This document shows, piece by piece, positions 1 to 9,600 of a stretch of DNA of 56,611 nt; position 1 is the first letter of the stretch; every line of letters starts with the position of its first letter. The DNA lies in the NCBI GenBank assembly GCA_902779055.1, contig CACZAD010000027.1, forward strand, positions 1 to 56,611, read 5' to 3'. The position numbers and the translations under genes were made by a program. This DNA comes from Fibrobacter succinogenes. GTDB taxonomy: Bacteria > Fibrobacterota > Fibrobacteria > Fibrobacterales > Fibrobacteraceae. The notes under the pieces are model-generated. The model searched no databases. It was not told the DNA's origin and saw only the letters and a program-made list of their open reading frames with translations.

Positions 1-1
1 G

Positions 2-382
2 GATAGTCTAGGAAGTGACTATTGTCAGTATGCGGTGCTAGATACAATTCAGAAAGTAATCACGTACAAGAGATTGAATGCTGATTTAATTTGGATTAAA
101 CGATGTGATGATGTGCGAGCGTGGGGTGATGATGTGTATTGCGTACTTTTAGACAAAGAAACATATGATGCGAAACTTGTTGTGAATGGAAATGTAAAAT
201 TTACAATGGAAAGACAAAAATATACATTGGGAGATTATGCAAAAGTTTCTTTTATGGGCCCCTTTGTACAATTACATCAAACTGTATATAGTTACCAAAG
301 TGATGAAATAGAGAGAAAGACTAGCTTTAGTTCTCAGGGGATATCTTTTGGTGCTGGAAATGGAAATTATATAACATACTAG
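2..382 (+). CDS. Lipoprotein-family protein, C-terminal part only (5' end outside window)
   Basis: The reading frame is open from the first bases and ends at a TAG, so only the last ~126 residues are present. They align along their whole length with the C-terminal half of the lipoprotein at 1233-2129: both carry YAVLDT, TYKRL, a CDDVRAWG block and end in a threonine-tyrosine. The two are therefore tandem paralogues. The stop lies within the ribosome-binding region of the next gene (TAGGAAAAAT then ATG), implying co-translation with the truncated hydrolase at 390. Function is unknown. The homologue is a predicted lipoprotein, so an envelope location is inferred. Confidence 0.7.
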   Translation, partial: DSLGSDYCQYAVLDTIQKVITYKRLNADLIWIKRCDDVRAWGDDVYCVLLDKETYDAKLVVNGNVKFTMERQKYTLGDYAKVSFMGPFVQLHQTVYSYQSDEIERKTSFSSQGISFGAGNGNYITY

Positions 383-389
383 GAAAAAT

Positions 390-1040
390 ATGAAAAATCT
401 CATATTAATTGTTGCTTTTTTATCCGTCGTGGCTTGGGCAATTCCTAAACCAATGGAAAGTATTACAAATTACAATGTGATGATGCTCCATGGTGCGTTG
501 GGATCAGATAAAGGGTTTAAACCAGATAATTCTATACCGGAAGCAACTTATGGGTCCTATGAAGGTTCTGGACATATAGGTAAATATGGAGATCATAAAG
601 ACCGTGTTACCTATTGGTTGAGTCAAAATGTTTTTGAAGAACCTGATTGGAGTGATACTAAAAATGCCGTCCGAGCATCTTCTATATATGCATGGCGATC
701 TTTTACGAACCCAGCCAATAGCTCCAAAAACAATGCCGAGGAACTTGGCGATAGAACATGGAACAAAGATGGAAATTTTGGAAAGCGTCGAGCTCTTATT
801 GAAGAAGCTCAGGAAGTGAAAGCTCGATTTGTTATAGATGAAAATGATACAAGTCTTGACTTGTATGGTCAATCAGCTCTCGAAAAGATGCGTCAAAATC
901 CCGATCTCTACCGTCAACTAGCCTCCCGTTACATTCTTATCGGTCACAGCATGGGCGGCGTAGTTTCCCGCGAGTATGTGCAAGGTAACTTCTACAATGG
1001 TGATGTAGACAAGATTATCACGCTCGACAGCCCGCATTAG
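390..1040 (+). pseudogene. Truncated secreted alpha/beta-hydrolase (PGAP1/lipase-like), first tandem copy
   Basis: The 216-residue product begins with a signal peptide (MKNLILIVAFLSVVAWA) and contains the nucleophile elbow GHSMGG with Ser187. It matches residues 1 to about 225 of the giant protein at 2184 almost throughout, including SFxNPANSS, ELGDRTW and EEAQEVKARF. Similarity ends abruptly at DSPH, where a TAG follows directly; the paralogue continues RGTGAL. Since the catalytic Asp and His of this fold lie downstream, the product is unlikely to be an active esterase. I read it as the stub left by a deletion or unequal recombination between tandem copies, though a short secreted product could still be made. 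RBS AGGAAAAAT precedes the ATG. Confidence 0.75.
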
Positions 1041-1096
1041 AGAGCTTGTTTTGGATTTATTTCGTAATAACGACATTGCTTATTTTTAACTGTCAT

Positions 1097-1124
1097 GCCG
1101 CACTTGTTGCGGCGTCGCCTTTTT
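1097..1124 (+). terminator. Rho-independent terminator after truncated hydrolase
   Basis: A perfect 6-bp stem (GCCGCA / TGCGGC) with a CTTGT loop is followed by GTCGCC and a T5 tract. It has the same layout as the terminator at 13846 (GC-rich stem, then TCGC and T tract), suggesting a terminator form used repeatedly in this genome. Confidence 0.7.
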
Positions 1125-1232
1125 ATCCCTGCTTTTGGACACGCTGTCGCTTGCTTGGGTGAAATTTCTTGATGTTGTATGAAATTTTATGTAAATTTAT
1201 ATTGGAAGAGTTTGAACATAGGAGGACCTCTT

Positions 1233-2129
1233 ATGAAGATGAACCTGCTCAAGTCTGAAAAACTGCTTGCTGTCGCGATGGCTGTGTTCGCATGCGTATG
1301 CATGTGGGGGTGTTCTAAGGATCGGGTTAGCTGGAATGAGGGCTTTTCGGGATCGCAAGTTGTCGGCTTTGTTGACGACTCTCTAGTTATGGTAGGGAGT
1401 TATCAGCAACGCACTGAATCTCATGAGGGACTATTTGAACCTTATTGGGATGTCATCGAGTCTGGACATGAACGTTTGTGTGTTTACAACTACCGGGTTC
1501 AGGAGGAGGGCCCCAGGTGGTGTGACACCCTTGATGAATATAACATGACAAACGCTTTTCGTGGACAGATGACAGATTCCATTGTTTGGGGTGGCGATAT
1601 GCCGAATTCTATCAGATTGTGGAAAGTGGGAGAAACCCAGCATCAAATTAAATTGAGAACATCGAGGGAAAATTGTTCCGATGAATTTAGAGTTGTTTCA
1701 GTAAAGCAGTGGCTTGACGGAAAGTTTATTGCGCGCGGGGAGGAATCTCTGACGGCAGCAAGCGATAGTTGCCAGTACGCTGTTCTGGATACGGTTGCAA
1801 GAATGCTGACGTACAAGCGCTTGGATAAGGATTTGGAGTGGATTAAGGCGTGTGACGATGTAAGGGCTTGGGGGGGTGATGTGTATTGCTTAAGTTTTGA
1901 TAAGGTAGATCGTAGCGCATCTCTATTTATAAATGGCAAACGTACATATAAATTAGAAAATGATTATTTTTGGACGGCGGGTGCGGATTTGAGTTTTCAA
2001 GGATATATACTTTTGTTTGAACGAGATGTTTGCCGTATTGTTGAAGATGGTATGGCGTGCTTTGCATCTGTATCGTCTAATGGAGTGAGTTTTAAGAATA
2101 AATTAGAGAATACATATGTAACCTATTAA
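1233..2129 (+). CDS. Predicted lipoprotein, unknown function (second tandem copy)
   Basis: The 298-residue product starts at the ATG after a strong GGAGG (1221-1225); an in-frame ATG at 1179 has no ribosome-binding site. The N-terminus is a lipoprotein signal: charged region, hydrophobic core VAMAVFACVCMW, then Gly-Cys at residues 27-28. The lipobox is loose. The rest has no recognised domain and ends in the same block as the partial gene at 2-382. It lies 54 bp upstream of the giant hydrolase gene, and the same lipoprotein-hydrolase order occurs upstream. The conserved pairing suggests a functional link such as chaperone, inhibitor or immunity partner, but nothing in the sequence settles which. 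Confidence 0.7.
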   Translation: MKMNLLKSEKLLAVAMAVFACVCMWGCSKDRVSWNEGFSGSQVVGFVDDSLVMVGSYQQRTESHEGLFEPYWDVIESGHERLCVYNYRVQEEGPRWCDTLDEYNMTNAFRGQMTDSIVWGGDMPNSIRLWKVGETQHQIKLRTSRENCSDEFRVVSVKQWLDGKFIARGEESLTAASDSCQYAVLDTVARMLTYKRLDKDLEWIKACDDVRAWGGDVYCLSFDKVDRSASLFINGKRTYKLENDYFWTAGADLSFQGYILLFERDVCRIVEDGMACFASVSSNGVSFKNKLENTYVTY

Positions 2130-2183
2130 TCTTAAGTTTTGTGTTAAAAAATAATATTTAAAGTTTAGGAAAATAAATCTATT

Positions 2184-5100
2184 ATGAGAAAATTAATTGT
2201 TCTCGTGATGCTTTATGCTGTTAATTGTTGGTCCATTTCCAAGCCCATGGAATCTATTGAAAACTATAATGTACTTTTGTTACATGGTGCCTATGGAGAG
2301 GAAAAAGGCTGGAAAAATCGAACTCAGGAAGACAGAATTGCGGAAGCGTATTATGCAAAAAATCCTTTAGATAGTGGCGCAGCCTTAGGTCGCTATTATG
2401 AAAAGCCCGATGATGATCATCGTTTGTTGCGCTGGCTTACGACGACGGTATTTGAAGAACCGGAAATGGATTCGGTCAATGCTCACCCCAAATATTCCCA
2501 TGTCTATCAATGGCGTTCTTTCTCCAATCCGGCGAATAGTTCTCATAATAACGCGTTTGAACTTGGCGACAGAACATGGTCTAAACCAAATACTATATAC
2601 AAGCATCGCCGTGCATTGGTAGAAGAAGCACAGGAAGTAAAAGCAAGATTTATTGTTGATGAAACAGATTCAACAAAAGATAAATATGGCCAAGAGGCTC
2701 TGGATTCTATCCGCCAGCATCCCGACCTTTATCGCCAACTACCTTCCCGTTACATCCTTATCGGTCACAGCATGGGCGGTGTTGTTTCGCGAGAGTATGT
2801 GCAGGGCAATTTTTACAATGGTGATGTAGATAAGATTATCACGCTTGATAGTCCTCACAGAGGTACAGGGGCGTTGAATATGCAGCTCGCAAAAGATGTA
2901 ACGGAGGATTTTTGGGGTGGTGTGAAAAATAACATTATGTCATCGATTCCCAATATTCTTACGACAAGTAGTTTTTTGCCTTTAATCCTCAGCATGGATG
3001 TTGTTTCCGTTGTTACAGGAATTATTAAAATCGTCGGCCATTTAGCCATAGATGAAATTGGAGATATTGTGGCGACGCTTGCTGCTCCTGAGAAATATTA
3101 CAAGAATGATTCACTTGTGCATTATGTTGATCCGAATCAAAGAGGGTATCAAACCATCGATTCTCTCAACAGATTGAGTTATGTTGCAGACTCTCTCCCA
3201 ATGTTCAGAATTTTGGCTAGTCAACACGGCATGACATTTACCGATCCGAACAATATTGATTATGGCTTTGTGCAAAATTTTCATACCCTTGTGGATGACA
3301 ATTATAAATTTATTATTTTAAATGTTGAAAGACAGCTTAACGGAACGGCAGATTTTTCTGCAAGATATGTCAATGTGGCTACCTCTGCTGTAATGGGTCT
3401 TGCTGGCATCCCTGTTTTGACAACAGGCAGCAACATTGTGCCTGCGGCTTCAAGCGAAGGGTGGAAAGTTCATGTTCTGAATGATGAAAACGTGGATATT
3501 AAGAGAGCGTATTTTAATGCTGCACCCAATGCGAGCGAAACGTTAGATGTATTCGCCACAACTCTTGATGTTTTGACAAACGGAATTATTGCCGTGGATC
3601 AAACCCTTGATTTCCTTTTTCCAGAAGCAGCTAAAGTATTGAAAATAGCCATGGCGTTGGAAGGAGCGGTTCCTTTACTCAATCATTTTGAAACTGTATT
3701 ATCGGCTGGAGTTAAAGACCTGACAATTTCCCACACCATTCCGTTATATAAAGAAAGCCTCGATACATTGCTAGCCGAAAGAAATTCTTTCTCCCCGAGG
3801 GTGTCGGACACGTCCTCGTACACCCCCTACCTTATGGAAGATTTTCTCTACGAGCGCCCGTTCGTAAACCTTGCGTTGAACGATATCCGTACATTGGGAA
3901 CGCTTTCCTCATTGAGTCCGGATTCTATCGAAAAGTCGACTTTGAACCGCAATTGCTATTATATTGGTTCGAAATCCGGTAAGACGTGTGCCATCGGCTT
4001 GTTCAGTCGTAGAGACACCTTGAATTCTTTCCAGCAGGAACAGAACCTTTCTGCCTTGACTCCGCTCCTTTTCAAATCGGAATCAGACTGGTCCAAGATG
4101 GGCGTGAAAGTGGACCGCTGGGAAAAGGTGGATGGCTTGCACCCTGATGGCTCCGAAAACGAGAAAGGCGTCCCCATCCGCCATGTGGAGCGGTATGTAG
4201 TTCCCGATAATATCGTAGTTCAAAATTATATTGAAAAGTATTCGTTTGTCGTAGACGACCTGATGCCGCACCGCCTGCGCGAAATCTATATGAACTTCAA
4301 TTTCCAGCGGGAACTCGTCTGGGAATGCAATATAGAGATTGACCCTACGGAAAACAATGCCTGCAAGGTATACAAGAGGAGAGTCGGGGAGGCGTGGCCG
4401 ACAGAGCCGCTGATGACAGTGCCGCATCCCGTGCTGAAAAATGGGCGGTTCGACTTTAATGCAAGGGATTATTTCAATTCAAGATTTGGTGATGACCTTT
4501 CTGCTATACAGAAGGGGAACCAGAATACAGTCACCATATCTGTCATAAACAAGATAGGGCTTTCGAATACGCAGCGCTTCAGCTATCTATATAAGTCGGC
4601 CAGGAATCTTTTTGAACCCAGTTGGCCTTTGCGTGATATTGTCGTGAACAAGATAGACGGGTTCGGTGGAACCGCGAGCTATCAAGGTCTTGGCATTGTG
4701 GGTGCGAAGGATTCCATTTTCCGTTGCCTGGATGTCGATTGCCGTTCAACGGATTCTGTCGCCTCGAGGCGTGCGATGGCCATGTCGCCAACGACGGAGG
4801 GCAAGCATTTTGCCTCGGGCCAGGCGGTGAACAAGCCGGCTGAAGGTTCGTTCTTTTGGGTTTTCAATGCGACAAGCGACAACAACGGCTCGCTCGATAG
4901 TAGCGATATGAATCTGGTGCCTTTTGTAGTGGATACCACGGCCCCGAAATTCTCCTTGCGGACGGACAGCTATTGCGTAAATCCGGACAGTTCCGTATTT
5001 TTGGTCCGCGTAAAAGTAAACGACGACTCCTCTGCGGGTACAGGGAAACGTGGCGCGGCCGATATTCGAGCCATGCACTGGACGCTGGAACGGAAAAACG

Positions 5101-6584
5101 GGGGCGTCTTTAACAAGGTTGCGGATTTGCCCTACCTTTACGACGTCGCCTCGAATGATTTTGCCGTAGATTGGGCGGGTGTCGACAAGAAATCCCTGAG
5201 GGATGGCCTTTACCGTGTAAAGGCGACTGCGATAGATTACGCCTTGCCGAACATGGATGCCTATGACGCGGTGAACGCCCTTTCCGAAAAGATTGTCGGC
5301 AAGACTGCAAGCGAGGCGGATTGGGACAATGTCATTCTTCACCATAAACTGAACGTGGGGCGCGATTCTGTGGAATTCCGCGTGGACAGGGTGGCGCCGA
5401 CCTTGCCCAGGATTGAACTCCGCGCATTGCCGGCAGAGCCGGGAAAAAATTCCAAGTACGCCTCCTTGCCGAAGCTTGCGCGTTCGGGGAACCAGTACGC
5501 TTATGTTTCCAAGGATAGCCTCTTGAACATATCGTATACTGTCCGCGAAGAACTGAATGGCCGCAGTGGCACGCCAGTCCTTGTCAGTTGGAACTTCAGG
5601 CATGTTCCCGACAGCAATGCGGTTGTACGCGCGATGGATTCTTTATGGATGGGCGGGGATACGGCCTCGGGAACGTGGGCCGAAGAGGCGGGGCTCTTGC
5701 TGGAAGACGGAGAGTATCGCATATTTGCCGTCGCCCGCGATGAAGCCAAGAACATATCGTCTCCGATTGAGGTGTCGAAGAAGCTGCGTGTTGACCGCAC
5801 TGCTCCGCGGGTGGAAAATGTCGTGAGCACGCTTCCGGTGTATGATAAGTCGTCGAACAAGGCGTTCGAAGTTTCTGTCACTGTGTCCGAAAGCGGGGAT
5901 GTCACCGCCAACCGTACCGGGATGAGGTGCAGCTACAGAGTGCTTGGCGGTCAGGCTGAAAATACGTGGCGTGCAATCTCCAGTTCCGCGCTGCATTCTG
6001 GGACGCGTACGTTTAATGTCGACAAGAATTTGATAGGGAATAATGACGGAAAGCGCTACCTTGAAGTGGCCTGCATCGACATGGCCGGGAATGTTGGCGT
6101 ATCGACAAGCCTGTTCTATGTCGGCAAACGTTATCCGAATATCGTGTTCCCGACAGAAAGTGATTATTTGCAGATGCCGGTTATCCCGATTGTGGGTATT
6201 GCCCCGCCTGATTTTGGCGATGCCGAGAATACTGCCGTTTACCGCCTGAGGTATAGGGAAGAGAATTCGAATGTATGGCGGACAAGAAGGATTGAGACGG
6301 TTCATTCCAATCGTTCGAAGGATAATGCAAATATATCGAAAATTGCGCAGAGCAACGAGGGCGTGCTGGGGTATTTCTATCGCGATTCCATTTATGACAA
6401 GCGGTATGTTATAGAACTGGGTGTCAAGCCGTGTGATAACTGCCCTTGGCGTACGGATTCCGTTCGCGTGACCCTGGGTAGAATTGTTGCCGATAGCCTA
6501 AGGCCTACCGTGGCGTTTAACATGTCAAAAGCATCCATGGTTGTCGGGACGGAATCTGTAGATATGTCGCTCCGTTATTTTTGA
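2184..6584 (+). CDS. Giant secreted alpha/beta-hydrolase with Ig-like domains, N-terminal part (frameshifted)
   Basis: This 1,466-residue ORF begins with a signal peptide (MRKLIVLVMLYAVNCWS). The N-terminal ~450 residues form an alpha/beta-hydrolase of the PGAP1/lipase type: LLLHGAYG for the oxyanion region, GHSMGG with Ser196 as nucleophile, and DSPHRG. The rest looks like repeated beta-sandwich modules whose boundaries carry VDxTAP-type motifs (VDTTAPKF, VDRVAPTL, VDRTAPRV), as in bacterial Ig-like repeats. The frame stops at TGA inside a T5 tract (TTATTTTTGATAAG). One base less restores a continuous frame into the 6637-13113 ORF with no loss of domain pattern, so the two ORFs are almost certainly one gene of about 3,640 codons. 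The product would be an exported surface enzyme; its substrate is unknown. Confidence 0.75.
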   Translation: MRKLIVLVMLYAVNCWSISKPMESIENYNVLLLHGAYGEEKGWKNRTQEDRIAEAYYAKNPLDSGAALGRYYEKPDDDHRLLRWLTTTVFEEPEMDSVNAHPKYSHVYQWRSFSNPANSSHNNAFELGDRTWSKPNTIYKHRRALVEEAQEVKARFIVDETDSTKDKYGQEALDSIRQHPDLYRQLPSRYILIGHSMGGVVSREYVQGNFYNGDVDKIITLDSPHRGTGALNMQLAKDVTEDFWGGVKNNIMSSIPNILTTSSFLPLILSMDVVSVVTGIIKIVGHLAIDEIGDIVATLAAPEKYYKNDSLVHYVDPNQRGYQTIDSLNRLSYVADSLPMFRILASQHGMTFTDPNNIDYGFVQNFHTLVDDNYKFIILNVERQLNGTADFSARYVNVATSAVMGLAGIPVLTTGSNIVPAASSEGWKVHVLNDENVDIKRAYFNAAPNASETLDVFATTLDVLTNGIIAVDQTLDFLFPEAAKVLKIAMALEGAVPLLNHFETVLSAGVKDLTISHTIPLYKESLDTLLAERNSFSPRVSDTSSYTPYLMEDFLYERPFVNLALNDIRTLGTLSSLSPDSIEKSTLNRNCYYIGSKSGKTCAIGLFSRRDTLNSFQQEQNLSALTPLLFKSESDWSKMGVKVDRWEKVDGLHPDGSENEKGVPIRHVERYVVPDNIVVQNYIEKYSFVVDDLMPHRLREIYMNFNFQRELVWECNIEIDPTENNACKVYKRRVGEAWPTEPLMTVPHPVLKNGRFDFNARDYFNSRFGDDLSAIQKGNQNTVTISVINKIGLSNTQRFSYLYKSARNLFEPSWPLRDIVVNKIDGFGGTASYQGLGIVGAKDSIFRCLDVDCRSTDSVASRRAMAMSPTTEGKHFASGQAVNKPAEGSFFWVFNATSDNNGSLDSSDMNLVPFVVDTTAPKFSLRTDSYCVNPDSSVFLVRVKVNDDSSAGTGKRGAADIRAMHWTLERKNGGVFNKVADLPYLYDVASNDFAVDWAGVDKKSLRDGLYRVKATAIDYALPNMDAYDAVNALSEKIVGKTASEADWDNVILHHKLNVGRDSVEFRVDRVAPTLPRIELRALPAEPGKNSKYASLPKLARSGNQYAYVSKDSLLNISYTVREELNGRSGTPVLVSWNFRHVPDSNAVVRAMDSLWMGGDTASGTWAEEAGLLLEDGEYRIFAVARDEAKNISSPIEVSKKLRVDRTAPRVENVVSTLPVYDKSSNKAFEVSVTVSESGDVTANRTGMRCSYRVLGGQAENTWRAISSSALHSGTRTFNVDKNLIGNNDGKRYLEVACIDMAGNVGVSTSLFYVGKRYPNIVFPTESDYLQMPVIPIVGIAPPDFGDAENTAVYRLRYREENSNVWRTRRIETVHSNRSKDNANISKIAQSNEGVLGYFYRDSIYDKRYVIELGVKPCDNCPWRTDSVRVTLGRIVADSLRPTVAFNMSKASMVVGTESVDMSLRYF

Positions 6585-6636
6585 TAAGTCGGTTGAGCGT
6601 GCATGGGCGAATCCGTATTACGGTGCGCCATACGAT

Positions 6637-9600
6637 TTGACTGCTGGCCTGGTCTACGATACAACGAAGCCCCCTGCGGGAGTGTGGTTCTACCAGGATG
6701 ACAGCCAGTATCATTTGAGGTGGTCGGGCTTGCCTGATTCTTCTGAATTGCGGGTGTTCTTCCTTGGTTCTGCTTTCGGCAAAACGTGTTCGGCATTGCA
6801 GGGAGGGGTTAGTGTAAACCTCGACAAGGGATGCCGCGTTGAAGCGCAGAATCATAATTCCTTTGAGATGGCCAGTGAATACCTGAACGACTATCCGATG
6901 ATGGTCCCGCCTCCGTTTACCGATAGTGTCATGATCCTTTCGGGAGATTCGGGGCATGTCGTGATGGATGCGAAAGGCGCATTCAGGGTAGCCGGAAACC
7001 ATATTGATCCCTTGGCTGGGCATAATATTCCGGTGTATTTTGGTTCTAGCGAAAAGGCTGGCCTGCCTATTATGGGGCAAACTGTTGGTGCGGATGACGT
7101 AAATGTGCTGCAGATGGGGTGGAGCGTACATCCGAATGAATTCGGTTTGTCGTTCACCTGGGATGGTTACATGGATTCAAAGTCTCTCCCGGCGGAAGGA
7201 ACGGTGAAGGTTTATGCCGAGGTGACTAGCGTTGACGGAGAAAATGCATTTGCGGATGTGCAAACGAAGAACTTGCGCGTGAGTACGGGCTCGTTGCAGG
7301 TTGTTCTGGATACCCTGCTTCCTGCATTCCCGTTGATAGACAAGATAGGTTCTACGGAGATACGGCATTCCGTAAAAATACCGTATGGCATCTTGAATAA
7401 GGATGCGCGCGTGACCATTGAAATTAGGGATTCCTCGGACGCTCATGTCGCGACTCTGCTAAAGGACGAACTTGTCAAGGCGCATTCGGGTGTGCGCGCC
7501 CATTCGGTAATCTGGAATGGCATGGACGACAAGAATAAAATTTCAGTTGACCCTGGTAAATATACCGTTGTGATTACCGCGCTACCGGATGGCGTTTCTG
7601 ATACAACTCAAAGGGTGGAGGCTCGTGCAAGCCTGCCGGTAGTTCCCGGCGGGACGATGGTCGATGTGACTCCGGGAGACAGATCGCATACGGATTCTGT
7701 AAGTATATATGTTTCCGAGGCTGTGATTGATTCGAGCTCGGGGCGCAAAATAAACAGGTATGAACCTATTGCAGATTTTTTTGTGGAGGCGGAACTGAAA
7801 GGCAAGTACCTCCCCGAGAATGTCCGCAATGCCGAACTGGTTACCGAGTTTGGCGGAAAGCAGCATCCGTTGCGCTTTACGCCGGAACGTTTTAGCCTCG
7901 GCATCAAGAGGCAAAGGGAAAGCCTGAAACTGGTTGCCGTTTACTGGATAGATAGATGGATTCAATCGTGTACAGATGTTTGGGAAAAACCGACTGGTAC
8001 TAAAAATGAGTCGCTTGTCAATGCCCAGGATTTCAATTTCAATGCGCATCACTTGCAGGATACTATAAGCATCGATTATGACGCGGCGGGAACATTCGGC
8101 TATTTGGGGATGCTGGATTTGGAAGATATCGATAAACAAACAGGATTCCACATGTTTGTTATTACTTGGAAGGATTGGGTGCAGTGGAAGCAGAATAATA
8201 ACGGTTTGAAGCTTGATACTGCGGTCTTCCTGAAAATGAAGGAAGATTTAAGGGAAAATATCTTATGGGACTTCTCTAAAGCGGGTGTTGATGAAGTTGT
8301 TATCCCGCCTCCCGGCTTGGGTGGGTACATACCTTTGTTCCCGAAAAATCTGGAATCTTGCGGACCGGGTGGTAACCCCTTTATAGTGGAACTTGTCGGA
8401 AATTCCAACAATAATTTTTATGATAACAACGAAAAGATAAAACCGGAGGAGTGTGATAACGAACGCTACAGGAAACTGAAATTCGACATTGTTCTGTCGA
8501 TTCCTCCGGTTTACTGGAATGCTGACGTCGATTGTGACAACCTTGTCAATCGTACGGTTCACTTTGATTCAGAAAACTCCGCTCTTTATGGAACATCCGA
8601 TGGATATTTCCATATGCTTGCGAATAAAAAAGCGGGCGTCTCTAGGGCGAAAAATTTATTTGATGGTTCGCATTGGCAGCTTTATCCGGCCTATGGGCAT
8701 TTGACTCCATTTGAGACGCAGCATTTGCCATTCTTTAGTGCCGATGAGCTTTATGACGAATCTAATCCATTCCTTTTTGCGGACGAGTTTGCGGGTTATA
8801 CTCAAAGATCGCGCTTTACATTGAAGTTCTATAACGATCCCAGCGATACCCTTTACCAAAGTCGCCATTTTGTTGCCCACATGTTCGCTCCGCAGGCGGG
8901 TTATCCGCGAAGCATCACGAATGACGGAAGCGTCCTGGAAACCGATTTCATGGATGCCGGCGAGATAGATTTCTATGTTGGTATGAACAAGACTTACGGA
9001 GCGGTCGCTGCAGAATGTGGAGATAGCGCTAAAACCGTGAATTATCCCGCTAAAGGTGCAAAGCCGAAAAATCAGGAAAACGGGAAATATTACCTCCTTG
9101 GTTCCAGAATACATCATTACTATAATGACTATAGCGATAGTGCGTGGCTGAACCTGTTTACCTTGAGAGGAGATACTGCGAGCTATTTCAAGAATCTTTC
9201 CAATTCAAGCCCGTCTTCGGAAAATCTATACAAAATCTCAAATTCCCCGTTTGATCCGGATTCGTTGAATCTGTTGCATCTTGATTCAGCCAAGTTTGCG
9301 ACAGGCGGCTCTTATGTCAGGCGCTTGTCTACGGACGTGTTCCTGGATCCCGATTCCTATGACGCGAGTTCAAAACAGTTTAGCGTCGACGTTTCTTTGC
9401 CGGTCCCGCTAAGTGGCGGTATTGAGGCGACAGATACAACATACCTTAAGGTCGCTGGTTCCCCGACTGTGCAGACGTATTTCATAAAAGATAAGCTCTA
9501 TATAGATGCTGCCAATTGGACGCAGTCTGTCCGCTATCGTCGTTCCTTGGATCCTTTATTCCAATTGCCGGAACGTTCCAAAACTAAGGAACTGAAGCTG

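Noticed and set aside
6541..6640. Programmed frameshift as the firm explanation
   Set aside because: No internal Shine-Dalgarno or stimulatory hairpin is evident; a one-base indel is simpler, so it is only noted as a possibility.
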